Made by a program: the position numbers and the translations under genes | The notes under the pieces: generated by a model | Databases searched by the model: none | What the model saw: only the letters and a program-made list of their open reading frames with translations | Told to the model about the DNA's origin: nothing | Assembly (NCBI GenBank): GCA_013817135.1 | Contig: JACDDF010000130.1 | Span: 1 to 6,058, forward strand | DNA length: 6,058 nt | Source of the DNA: Nitrospirales bacterium | GTDB lineage: Bacteria > Nitrospirota > Nitrospiria > Nitrospirales > UBA8639 | Direction: 5' to 3' | Shown here: positions 1 to 6,058 of the stretch, piece after piece | How positions within the stretch are numbered: the stretch's first letter is position 1 | Layout of the letters: the number at the start of each line of letters is the position of its first letter

Positions 1-780
1 GTCCAAAGCATTTCCACCTGTAGGCATCTTGTCGTAATACCACCAAATTATTTCATTTACGAAGTTGTCCGAGCCGAACACCTCGTCCAAAAGCAGACGA
101 AGAACGTGGTCTTTGTGCCAATCGCAGTGAAGATAGATGCTGCCTGTGTTTGTCAATAATTCCTTAAGTAAAAGAAGCCGCTCGTACATAAATTGGAGGT
201 AATTATCATTTGCCCAAATATCGGAATATTGAATTTGCTCACCAAGGGAGTAGCGTTCACCCTCCAATTTGGCTGTGCCTTCGGCTCCACGTAATGCAAC
301 CTTTCGGACATAGTCCGCTCCGCTGTCGAAAGGTGGATCAATATAGATGAGCTGCACCTTACCTCGGAAGCCATTTGCCAAGAGATGGGCCACTACTTCT
401 TTGTTGTCACCATGAAAGAGTAGCCCCCCTTGCGGATAGCCGAGTGGCCAATCTTTCCATCTTTCATGGTTCTGAGTCAGTACCCTACCAGCATTGGGAA
501 CTGTGAAGCTTTCGATGTGCTGAGCAGGAAATGGAGTTACAGAGCGAAGAGCGCGTTTCCCGACCCAGGTGAGCATAGGGCGGCCTTTCGCGGCAGTGAT
601 GGTAACTTGCTCCTTGGGCTTCGGAGGCGTGGCTGCTTGTGGATCCACCTTCACAGCCCTTGGGGTGGGCTTAGTCTTCATCGGCTTTTCGGTGCGGTCT
701 TTACCCTTCTTCAGCGGTTTGCTTTCCTTGGGCGTCCTCTTAGTAGACGTCTTTTGGATAACTTTTCTTTTCGGGGGCAT
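1..780 (-). CDS. Site-specific DNA methyltransferase (type III Mod-like, beta-class), N-terminal part; continues beyond the window
   Basis: The frame is open from ATG at 780 down to base 1 (260 codons, no stop), so the C-terminus lies outside the window. Residues 120-126 (LLFHGDN) and 143-151 (QLIYIDPPF) form the typical start of a beta-class amino-methyltransferase. DPPF at 148-151 is motif IV, which binds the flipped adenine (or cytosine) amino group. Residues 214-243 (GSIYLHCDWH, then LLLDEVFG and NFVNEI) match the next conserved block of the family. In this class the SAM-binding motif I comes later, so it is expected off-window. Residues 1-60 are unusual: 19 Lys/Arg, 11 Pro and only 5 acidic residues, probably a disordered DNA-binding tail. 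The start follows the res stop by 4 nt, so the two genes are probably co-transcribed and translationally coupled. The family assignment is firm. N6-adenine as target is the likelier inference, and the recognition site cannot be read here. Confidence 0.93.
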   Translation of the reverse strand, partial: MPPKRKVIQKTSTKRTPKESKPLKKGKDRTEKPMKTKPTPRAVKVDPQAATPPKPKEQVTITAAKGRPMLTWVGKRALRSVTPFPAQHIESFTVPNAGRVLTQNHERWKDWPLGYPQGGLLFHGDNKEVVAHLLANGFRGKVQLIYIDPPFDSGADYVRKVALRGAEGTAKLEGERYSLGEQIQYSDIWANDNYLQFMYERLLLLKELLTNTGSIYLHCDWHKDHVLRLLLDEVFGSDNFVNEIIWWYYDKMPTGGNALD

Positions 781-784
781 TGAA

Positions 785-3424
785 CTATTCCTCTACAAAT
801 TGACGAGCCATGTGTGTCTGATCTTTTGCCAATACGTCTTCTTTCACAAAAATCATTTCATATTTGAGTTGATCCAGATTTAACTGTTCCCATTGACGTA
901 CGGCTAAGGCTTTTACTCCCTTTTCACCATCAATTGGATGGGTTCGTTCTCTTTCCGCTTTGATTTCGACAATGAGGCACCGACCATGCTTACGGCCCTG
1001 GTCCGGCTTGCGCCGGATTACAAAATCAGGGGTGTAACGGTGCCAGCGGTTATCTTCTCCACGGTACTCGACAAAAAAATCAGTTTTGCGCGGGTCGGTG
1101 ATAGCCCCGGTGAAATAGAGGTCTTCGACCTGCTCGGGATGTAGCCCGACATGCTCAAAGAGTTGTTCAAAGAAGCTGAGTTCGGGATTTGAGTCGAAGT
1201 TGTAGGGCGTGTAAAGAAATCCAAAGGCGGCGGACCTGCCGCTATATTTCCCCTTCCATGCCTCGTAATGCACAAGCAGTTTTTCGCGGTCAATCGGGTA
1301 ACGGATATCAGCCGTATAGATTTCATTCCCCTCGGTATCGTGGCACAGCTCAAAGCCATCCGGCTTGATGAGCGCCAGTGCCCGTTCTACATATTCTTCC
1401 TTCACTTCGTACTGACAGGTTTGCTTCTCGATTTGTTGGCCAAGTTCACCTAAATGCGAGAGTGGCAATTCGTCTTCACTCACATAAAGCCGGCGAAGTT
1501 CGTCCAACACGGTCCATTCATGGAGTCGATACACCGCGGCCAGTTCGGTTGCGGCTGTATAGAGGTCTACGGAATCCGGCTCGGTTTCAATCGTGACCGT
1601 TTCGCCAGCTTGTTTGAGGAGAGTTCTGGTTGCCGACTGACGGGCGATTTCAAAGCTTGTCCGTGTCAAAGTCGCTTGTTCTTTGGCTGTTGGTCTCGTG
1701 AGGGTCAGCTTCCCCTTCTCCACTTCCTTCCGAATTACAGTGCGGACAAGTTGTCGAATGACCAGAGGGGGGAGCTTGATTTTGCGAACCACGATTTGAG
1801 CAGTTCGGCTATTCGATTGCTTCTGACGGAGATCTTCCAGGGATTCGCCATAGGTTTCTTGAAGTTCCTTGTCGAGAGTCCGTCTATTGTCTGAGGAGAG
1901 GTAGATTGAGGCTGGATGGATGTTTCCGGGAACCTGGCGTAGACAACGGGATGCCGCTTGCAAAACAAAATTGTTACTGGTTTTGAGCTTACGTGCGAGG
2001 GCACAAGCAAAGAGACTGGGCACGTTCCAACCTTCGGTCCCCATGTTGACTAAGAGAATTACTCGGTGCTGTGAGCTCATCTCATTGATTCGCTCGAATG
2101 CGTCTTTTTCTGTCTGTGTAGAATCACTGTGGCGCTCAAACAGAAGATCTGTAGGGAGACCCAGGTCGATGAGCTTGGCTTCCGCTGCGGGGCGCAAATC
2201 GCGGAGATCGTCAGTCTGCGGAAAGTAGATTGCCAGTTTGGACCATGCCCCGTCAGGCAACCGTACGTCTCGATATTTCAAGAAAAAATCGCCAATGACT
2301 TCAGCCACAAACTTCTTGGCATCCCCCTGGAACTCATACGCATGAATATTATCCGCTACAGGTTTCAGGATGTTATCAGTGATACCTTGCGATAACCCAT
2401 ACCAAACAATTACATCGCGAAGCGGCTGCTTTTTGAAATACGGCGTACCAGTGGTGTTGACCACGCAGACTAGGTTTGGGCTGTTGTCATGGAGATAGTT
2501 CACGGTTTTGCGAACTTTTTTCAGCTCTGTGTCGAGCGCTTGTCCGTATGTGTGGTGTGCCTCGTCCGAGAACACTCCCAAATGGGGGAGACTGGCAATC
2601 GATTGCAAGCGAAGATTAGCAATTTCGGCTCGGGCTTCGTCCTCTTTTTTGGATGAGAACAGAGTGCCGAGATCGCTTTTGCGGATCGTTTCCTTTTGGA
2701 TGCGAATCTTCTCGGTATTAGTCACCACGACATTGTAGGAACTGCCCTTGATGACCGGGATGTCTTTTTCGCCGTCACGGGTGAAAATGAGTTTCACCGT
2801 TGCCGCGAATTGCTTGAACAATCGAGGAGGCAAGATACGTTCGTAGGGAATTGCGGCAAGTTCTCTGAGGGAGCCTAAGATTGTAGTGCCTGGCGCGAAG
2901 ACGAGGGCGTTTTGTATAAATGGCCCTTCAGGATATTCGAGCGCCATGGCAAATTCGGTGGCAATGATGGCCCCGATGAGAGCCGTTTTTCCCGCACCCA
3001 TTGCAAGGGCAAGGATATAACTGGGGTATTGTAATTCCATCGTTTCGCGGAGGGCTTCTAGTGTGTGTTCCCGGACAAAATAGTCATTGGTCCGAATACT
3101 TTTCCAGAGGGAGGGGAAATTGTATTTCGAGGTCTTGAAAGCGGCCTCCGGGATTCCGAGCGCCTTGAGCAACCCATCGGGGTCTTCGTTAACAGGAAAA
3201 ATCTCTTGATAGAGGTCAAACAGCCTTGGAGTGTTTTCTACGAGACGGAGGAACCAATACGCTTCTAAGGCACGAAGCTGCGGCGGACGGAGCTGAAAGC
3301 CTGAGCCATCGGGGGAAGAAGCCCATTCAAAAATCTCGGCGATTGGGGAAAACTCTTCGTGAGGAAAACCCTGCTTCCGCCACTTTTCTGTTTTTGTTTT
3401 CAGTTGGTCAAAAAGAAGAGCCAT
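785..3424 (-). CDS. Type III restriction-like endonuclease subunit: SF2 DEAD/DEAH helicase fused to PD-(D/E)XK nuclease
   Basis: The 879-residue protein has the Res layout. A Q-motif-like LRPPQ lies at 45-49. Walker A MGAGKT is at 142-147, Walker B DEAH at 287-290, motif III TGTP at 325-328, motif V MGTEGWNVP at 461-469 and motif VI Q489 with SRCLR at 492-496. The C-terminal nuclease shows YTPD (D800) and LIVEIKAE (E820, K822), the PD...ExK active site. All key motor and nuclease residues are present, so the protein looks functional. It should use ATP to translocate or switch on DNA and cut when complexed with Mod. About 90 residues separate LRPPQ from Walker A, and about 300 lie between motor and nuclease; both stretches are unassigned. 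ATG 3424 is the only start codon after an in-frame TAA 15 nt upstream. Mod follows after 4 nt, the reverse of the usual mod-res order. A phage-defence helicase-nuclease outside classical type III is the alternative reading. Confidence 0.94.
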   Translation of the reverse strand: MALLFDQLKTKTEKWRKQGFPHEEFSPIAEIFEWASSPDGSGFQLRPPQLRALEAYWFLRLVENTPRLFDLYQEIFPVNEDPDGLLKALGIPEAAFKTSKYNFPSLWKSIRTNDYFVREHTLEALRETMELQYPSYILALAMGAGKTALIGAIIATEFAMALEYPEGPFIQNALVFAPGTTILGSLRELAAIPYERILPPRLFKQFAATVKLIFTRDGEKDIPVIKGSSYNVVVTNTEKIRIQKETIRKSDLGTLFSSKKEDEARAEIANLRLQSIASLPHLGVFSDEAHHTYGQALDTELKKVRKTVNYLHDNSPNLVCVVNTTGTPYFKKQPLRDVIVWYGLSQGITDNILKPVADNIHAYEFQGDAKKFVAEVIGDFFLKYRDVRLPDGAWSKLAIYFPQTDDLRDLRPAAEAKLIDLGLPTDLLFERHSDSTQTEKDAFERINEMSSQHRVILLVNMGTEGWNVPSLFACALARKLKTSNNFVLQAASRCLRQVPGNIHPASIYLSSDNRRTLDKELQETYGESLEDLRQKQSNSRTAQIVVRKIKLPPLVIRQLVRTVIRKEVEKGKLTLTRPTAKEQATLTRTSFEIARQSATRTLLKQAGETVTIETEPDSVDLYTAATELAAVYRLHEWTVLDELRRLYVSEDELPLSHLGELGQQIEKQTCQYEVKEEYVERALALIKPDGFELCHDTEGNEIYTADIRYPIDREKLLVHYEAWKGKYSGRSAAFGFLYTPYNFDSNPELSFFEQLFEHVGLHPEQVEDLYFTGAITDPRKTDFFVEYRGEDNRWHRYTPDFVIRRKPDQGRKHGRCLIVEIKAERERTHPIDGEKGVKALAVRQWEQLNLDQLKYEMIFVKEDVLAKDQTHMARQFVEE
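788..794 (-). promoter_or_regulatory. Ribosome binding site of the methyltransferase, inside the end of res
   Basis: The minus strand reads AGAGGAA here, and GAGG is 9 nt upstream of the ATG at 780. It overlaps the last codons and stop of res (GTA GAG GAA TAG). This supports the chosen start and suggests that ribosomes finishing Res feed Mod translation. Confidence 0.6.
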
Positions 3425-3453
3425 CCGCCTGAACTCTGATTATTTTGAGGCGG
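3425..3453 (-). promoter_or_regulatory. Inverted repeat overlapping the ribosome binding site of res
   Basis: Read on the minus strand, CCGCCT (3453-3448) and AGGCGG (3430-3425) are perfect reverse complements separated by 17 nt. The second arm is the only Shine-Dalgarno-like sequence before the res ATG at 3424 and directly abuts it. In an RNA that includes both arms, the 6-bp GC-rich stem could hide the ribosome binding site. In DNA it could instead be an operator half-site pair. The arms are seen directly; any regulatory role is inference, and a 6-bp repeat may be chance. Confidence 0.35.
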
Positions 3454-3457
3454 GGAG

Positions 3458-3463
3458 AGTATA
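3458..3463 (-). promoter_or_regulatory. Candidate -10 element for res-mod (TATACT)
   Basis: TATACT on the minus strand matches five of six bases of the sigma70 -10 consensus and lies about 34 nt before the res ATG. The best -35 candidate, ATGAGG at 16 bp spacing, matches only three of six bases. If used, transcription would begin near 3450-3452, inside the left arm of the inverted repeat, which would favour an operator role for that repeat. This is a weak prediction. Confidence 0.22.
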
Positions 3464-3692
3464 GCCTAAACTACGATTTCCTCATAGCCCTGTTTTGCAA
3501 TCTGACCTCTTCACCTTTGCTAGAACCAAGGAGGATATATCCCCAACCGGATGAGAACAACCAGAATACCTCTTCAAATGAAAACAAAGCGTTGATTGAA
3601 AAGACGCCTCGAATGGCCGCTTCTGAAGCACCATAAATGAATAACGTGCAACTCGGGTTTGGGAATGATGGAAAGGGTAATTTCAATCGGGT

Positions 3693-4727
3693 TCAGCTAG
3701 TTCCATATCCTCCGCCGCCGGGGGTTTCGATGGTGAGAGTATCTCCGGCTTCAACGGAGAAGGAACATTTTCCGGGTACGTCTTTTTCAATCCCGTTTCG
3801 CTTTATACGATTGCGGCCTGGTTTTCCCGACTCTCCGCCCTCCAAACAATACGGGTTGGTCACTCGCCGGTCGGACAAGAGGGTAATCTCGGCAGACTGA
3901 AGAAATTCGTACGTCCGCACGATCCCATCCCCGCCTTGATACTGACCGCTTCCTCCAGACTTTTCCCGCAGGGCATAACCCGCAATTCGAAACGGATACG
4001 CATATTCCACCGCTTCTACCGGCGTGTTCAGGGTATTGGTCATATGTGAATGACGGCCGCTTGCTCCATTGGATTGAGCCCCCGCACCCATTCCGCCTCC
4101 GATGGTTTCGTAATAGGCAAAGGGTCGGTTGTGTCGTTGATCCCATCCACCAATGGTGAGATTATTCATTGTGCCCTGGCTGGCTGCTGGAATGCGGTCA
4201 GGACAGGCTTGCGCCAGGGCTCCCAGTAGAACATCCACGATTCGCTGGGAGGTTTCGACATTTCCGGCCGCCACCGCAGCAGGACGTCTGGCGTTCACCA
4301 ATGTGCCTTCAGGCGCAATAATGTGAATCGGTCGAAGGCATCCGCTATTGGCAGGAATATCCAACCCCAACACACACCGAAAGACATAGGCCACGGCGGA
4401 GAGCGTGACCGGGTAAACGGCATTAATGCTGCCGGGTCTTTGGGGGTCGGTTCCAGAAAAATCGACCGTGACCTGTTCATCCTCGATCATAATGGCGACT
4501 CGAATGACGGCAGGTTCCTCGGTGAATCCATCGTTATCCAGAGCATCTTCAAAACGGTAACAGCCATTGGGTAACGTGCTGATTAACTGGCGAGTCATGC
4601 GTTCGCTGTAACGAAGCAGGGCATCCATTTCCGCGAGCAGCCGTTGCATGCCAAACCGTTCAGCCATCGCTCGCAACCGTTCCCCTCCAATCTGATTCGC
4701 CGCCAACTGAGCCTGCAGATCACCCAT
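3693..4727 (-). CDS. hyuB: Hydantoinase B/oxoprolinase family protein (HyuB), C-terminal part after a frameshift
   Basis: This 344-residue piece is the C-terminal two thirds of a HyuB-type subunit. Family-typical segments, in order, are VDFSGTDP (88-95), [11 protein letters not shown] (124-134), GTMNN (185-189), the glycine-rich [10 protein letters not shown] (206-215), [11 protein letters not shown] (228-238), a [11 protein letters not shown] segment (258-268) and a final TPGGGGYG (335-342). With the upstream piece it would form one protein of about 522 residues, a usual length for the family. The frame is already open upstream of ATG 4727, and the codons between the A-run and this ATG (NDDVWRLLLANVRTPEER) are good family sequence, so this ATG was probably internal originally. 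It does have AGAGGAA five nt upstream, so independent translation is possible. HyuB works with HyuA in ATP-dependent opening of cyclic amides such as 5-oxoproline or hydantoins; the substrate here is unknown. Confidence 0.9.
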   Translation of the reverse strand: MGDLQAQLAANQIGGERLRAMAERFGMQRLLAEMDALLRYSERMTRQLISTLPNGCYRFEDALDNDGFTEEPAVIRVAIMIEDEQVTVDFSGTDPQRPGSINAVYPVTLSAVAYVFRCVLGLDIPANSGCLRPIHIIAPEGTLVNARRPAAVAAGNVETSQRIVDVLLGALAQACPDRIPAASQGTMNNLTIGGWDQRHNRPFAYYETIGGGMGAGAQSNGASGRHSHMTNTLNTPVEAVEYAYPFRIAGYALREKSGGSGQYQGGDGIVRTYEFLQSAEITLLSDRRVTNPYCLEGGESGKPGRNRIKRNGIEKDVPGKCSFSVEAGDTLTIETPGGGGYGTS

Positions 4728-4730
4728 GCG

Positions 4731-4737
4731 TTCCTCT
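4731..4737 (-). promoter_or_regulatory. Possible ribosome binding site for the C-terminal HyuB piece
   Basis: AGAGGAA on the minus strand places GAGG five nt before ATG 4727. The ATG is 26 nt beyond the TAG that ends the N-terminal piece, close enough for re-initiation. The same bases encode Pro-Glu-Glu in the restored full-length frame, so the match may be coincidental. Confidence 0.35.
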
Positions 4738-4753
4738 GGAGTTCGGACATTTG

Positions 4754-5260
4754 CTAATAACAGCCGCCAGACGTCATCATTTTTTTTACCGCAACCATAA
4801 GTTTCACCGGGGGAATAATCAGTCCTTCTTGGAAAATTTCCTGTGACAACGGCATCGACCCTGCCGACATCCCGCCAATATCGGCATGGTGCGCGCGATT
4901 GGCGACCAACCCTAAGAGAGTGGGGGGAGAGATGTCTTCCATAAAAATTGGCGAGACCACTGTGAGATCGGGAAGATGTGTGCCCCCGCGATAGGGATCA
5001 TTGACCATGGCCACATCGCCAGGCGCCAACGTCAAGGACTCAAGGCAGGCTTGCACAGAAAGCGGCATGGCGCCAAGATGCACGGGGATATGCGCTGCTT
5101 GTGCGACCAGGTTACCTGAGGTATCAAACACCGCACAGGAAAAATCACAGCGTTCTTTAATGTTGGGCGAGAAGGCGGCCCTCTGCAGGCGAGCGCCCAT
5201 TTCTTCGGCCACAGACACCAACCGGTGCTTCATCATTTCTGTGCGAATGGGATCATCCAT
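4754..5260 (-). CDS. hyuB: Hydantoinase B/oxoprolinase family protein (HyuB), N-terminal part before a frameshift
   Basis: This reads as 168 residues, of which the first 160 are clear HyuB sequence and the last eight (MMTSGGCY) are out-of-frame. Family motifs are ERCDFSCAVFD (36-46), VNDPYRGGTHLPD (86-98) and ANRAHHADIGG (120-130). By analogy with the related acetone carboxylase large subunit, H95, D98 and a His at 124/125 may bind a catalytic metal; that is inference. I chose ATG 5260 rather than the in-frame TTG at 5272, because GGAG (5270-5267) is 6 nt upstream of the ATG while the TTG overlaps that Shine-Dalgarno. The start overlaps the hyuA stop by 8 nt (ATGGATGA), so translation is coupled to HyuA. 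Alone, this piece lacks about two thirds of the subunit and would probably be inactive unless it pairs with the C-terminal piece. Confidence 0.9.
   Translation of the reverse strand: MDDPIRTEMMKHRLVSVAEEMGARLQRAAFSPNIKERCDFSCAVFDTSGNLVAQAAHIPVHLGAMPLSVQACLESLTLAPGDVAMVNDPYRGGTHLPDLTVVSPIFMEDISPPTLLGLVANRAHHADIGGMSAGSMPLSQEIFQEGLIIPPVKLMVAVKKMMTSGGCY
4780..4787 (-). other. A8 homopolymer at the hyuB frame break; slippery A_AAA_AAA
   Basis: The minus strand reads GGT, then eight A, then TGATGAC. In the zero frame this is GTA AAA AAA ATG ATG, ending at TAG 4754-4756. A ninth A, or a -1 slip on the two AAA codons, gives GTA AAA AAA AAT GAT GAC and continues as V-K-K-N-D-D-V-W-R into the C-terminal piece. 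The run is therefore the precise site of the break. I see no Shine-Dalgarno-like stimulator 10-14 nt upstream and no strong stem-loop just downstream, so programmed slippage lacks its usual helpers. Confidence 0.8.
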
Positions 5261-6058
5261 CGGTGGCTCCAACCTTTATGAGAATATTCGAATACGTATC
5301 AATCGCGGCGTGATCCGTGGGTCCGAGATAGACCGTCGTATCATCCAGCACCAGAATGGCCGGTCCATTGATTTCATGTCCCGGACACAAGCGGGTTCCC
5401 CAATAATGCGGAACCGGTTGCATCCCTTGAGGCGAGACCACCGGACGATCTTCCCACTTGGCGGCGGCCGGATCGGCTGACCCTAGCGGCATAGTGGGAA
5501 TGGTCGGCGGCGTCACATGGCCGACAGCCCGGACCCGTACATTCACGATTTCCATAGGAGTCTCTGTCTGACTATAGCCATAGCGCGCATGATGAATCCG
5601 ATGAAATTCCTCGTGGAATTTTGAAGTCAGCGGCACCGCTAAGTCGAAGGATTGACCGACATAACGGACATCGACGGTTCGAGATAGACACCATTGGTCA
5701 GGATGCACGCCTTCCCGATGTAGGTCCTTTTGCCCCTGATCCACCAACGGTTGCGTCGACTGTTCAAGGATCTCAATCGGCGTGCTCCCCGGCAGCATCA
5801 CCGTCTGGACATAATCCAATTGCACATCCGCAGCCAACATGCCCAGAGCAGAGAGCGTGGCGGCCATGGGCGACACCAACACGTGTGGAATACCCAGTGC
5901 TCTGGCCAGATCACAGGCATGTAATCCGCCGGCCCCACCGAATCCCACTAAGACAGCTTCCCTCGGATCTTCTCCCCGCTCCACCGAAATCACTCGCAGT
6001 GCGCGCTCCATATGTACATTGGCAATTTGGATCATGCCCAAGGCCAAGGTCTGCCGGA
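5253..6058 (-). CDS. hyuA: Hydantoinase/oxoprolinase A subunit (HyuA), C-terminal part; start lies beyond the window
   Basis: The frame is open from the right edge to TGA 5253-5255, giving 267 visible residues of a protein that is usually around 650-700 long. The conserved VGFGGAGGLHACDLARALGI stretch, about 36-55 residues in, is the nucleotide-binding signature of the actin-like ATPase fold. It is followed by VLVSPMAATLSALGMLAADV, also typical of the family. The C-terminal domain shows VRYVGQSFDL, the HARYGYSQTETPMEIVNVR segment and GPAILVLDDTTVYLGP. HyuA should bind ATP and activate the cyclic amide substrate for HyuB. An apparent start at 6047 is a TTG (Leu) inside conserved sequence, not the real start. 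Substrate (5-oxoproline, hydantoin or another lactam) cannot be told from this piece. Confidence 0.94.
   Translation of the reverse strand, partial: RQTLALGMIQIANVHMERALRVISVERGEDPREAVLVGFGGAGGLHACDLARALGIPHVLVSPMAATLSALGMLAADVQLDYVQTVMLPGSTPIEILEQSTQPLVDQGQKDLHREGVHPDQWCLSRTVDVRYVGQSFDLAVPLTSKFHEEFHRIHHARYGYSQTETPMEIVNVRVRAVGHVTPPTIPTMPLGSADPAAAKWEDRPVVSPQGMQPVPHYWGTRLCPGHEINGPAILVLDDTTVYLGPTDHAAIDTYSNILIKVGATDG
5267..5270 (-). promoter_or_regulatory. Ribosome binding site of hyuB, within the end of hyuA
   Basis: GGAG on the minus strand lies 6 nt before ATG 5260, inside the last codons of hyuA. It decides the hyuB start in favour of ATG 5260 over TTG 5272. Confidence 0.6.

Larger units (their letters stand above)
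3425..3692. other. Intergenic gap between the hydantoinase operon and the restriction-modification genes
   Basis: This 268-bp stretch holds no gene I can support. It carries the res leader with a possible -10 and an inverted repeat, and a perfect 10-bp palindrome GGATATATCC at 3533-3542. A short mirror-like repeat, GCTTC-A-GAAGC (minus strand), lies near 3620-3630. I see no stem followed by a T-run after the hyuB stop, so no clear rho-independent terminator separates the blocks and read-through from hyu into res is possible. One sample (3541-3600) has 25/60 GC, lower than in hyuA. The gap is the probable junction between resident and acquired DNA. Confidence 0.6.

Noticed and set aside
424..429. 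G6 run (minus strand) in the methyltransferase as a possible phase-variation tract
   Set aside because: Phase-variable Mod genes usually carry longer homopolymers or tandem tetranucleotides; six G residues encoding Gly-Gly are not notable.
1073..1079. T7 run (minus strand) in the nuclease domain of Res
   Set aside because: It encodes Asp-Phe-Phe-Val in an intact frame, with no sign of a frame break.
3528..3595. Strong plus-strand AAGGAGG followed by an ATG and a 14-residue frame
   Set aside because: The ATG is 16 nt from the Shine-Dalgarno-like sequence, too far for normal initiation, and the peptide shows nothing recognisable.
3471..3686. 71-residue minus-strand reading frame in the gap, with a hydrophobic middle
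   Set aside because: It would start at a TTG with no Shine-Dalgarno, resembles no family I know, and sits in the leader region of res; a chance open frame is likelier.
3596..3692. Terminator after hyuB
   Set aside because: The few short inverted repeats here, such as GCTTC-A-GAAGC, have no usable loop and no following T-run, so I do not call a rho-independent terminator.
5001..5480. 159-residue plus-strand open frame across the hyuA/hyuB overlap
   Set aside because: It is antisense to two well-supported conserved genes and its sequence resembles no protein family; it is a shadow of their codon pattern.

Overview
All recognisable genes in this window lie on the minus strand, so transcription runs from right to left. 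There are two blocks. The right block (3693-6058) is the end of a hydantoinase/5-oxoprolinase operon: the C-terminal 267 codons of a HyuA-type subunit, overlapped by 8 nt by a HyuB-type subunit. The left block (1-3424) is a two-gene restriction-modification module of type III-like design: an 879-residue helicase-nuclease (Res), followed 4 nt later by the first 260 codons of a DNA N6-adenine/N4-cytosine methyltransferase (Mod) that runs off the window. A 268-bp gap (3425-3692) with no convincing gene separates the blocks.

The main oddity is hyuB. Its reading frame breaks at a run of eight A residues (minus strand, 4780-4787). One more A, or one -1 ribosomal slip on A_AAA_AAA at that run, restores a continuous family-typical protein of about 522 residues. 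As read, the gene gives a 168-residue N-terminal piece and a 344-residue C-terminal piece. The second piece has its own ATG and a good Shine-Dalgarno 26 nt after the first stop. A homopolymer sequencing error, a true pseudogene, slippage decoding and a split two-polypeptide subunit are all possible from sequence alone.

In the left block Res carries SF2 helicase motifs (MGAGKT, DEAH, TGTP, SRCLR) and a C-terminal PD-(D/E)XK nuclease (PD...EIK). Mod carries the catalytic DPPF motif behind a basic, proline-rich N-terminal tail. The order res-then-mod is the reverse of the classical type III mod-res order. The pair would form a restriction complex: Mod reads and methylates the site, while Res supplies ATP-driven motor and cleavage activity.

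The organism is a bacterium (Shine-Dalgarno sites, overlapping genes, R-M system), and I cannot name it. Sampled base composition changes across the window: 37/60 GC at 5881-5940 in hyuA, against 23/60 at 1-60 and 24/60 at 121-180 in mod. This fits a horizontally acquired R-M module placed beside a resident metabolic operon, with the junction probably in 3425-3692. I saw no tRNA, rRNA, CRISPR array, transposase or insertion sequence.
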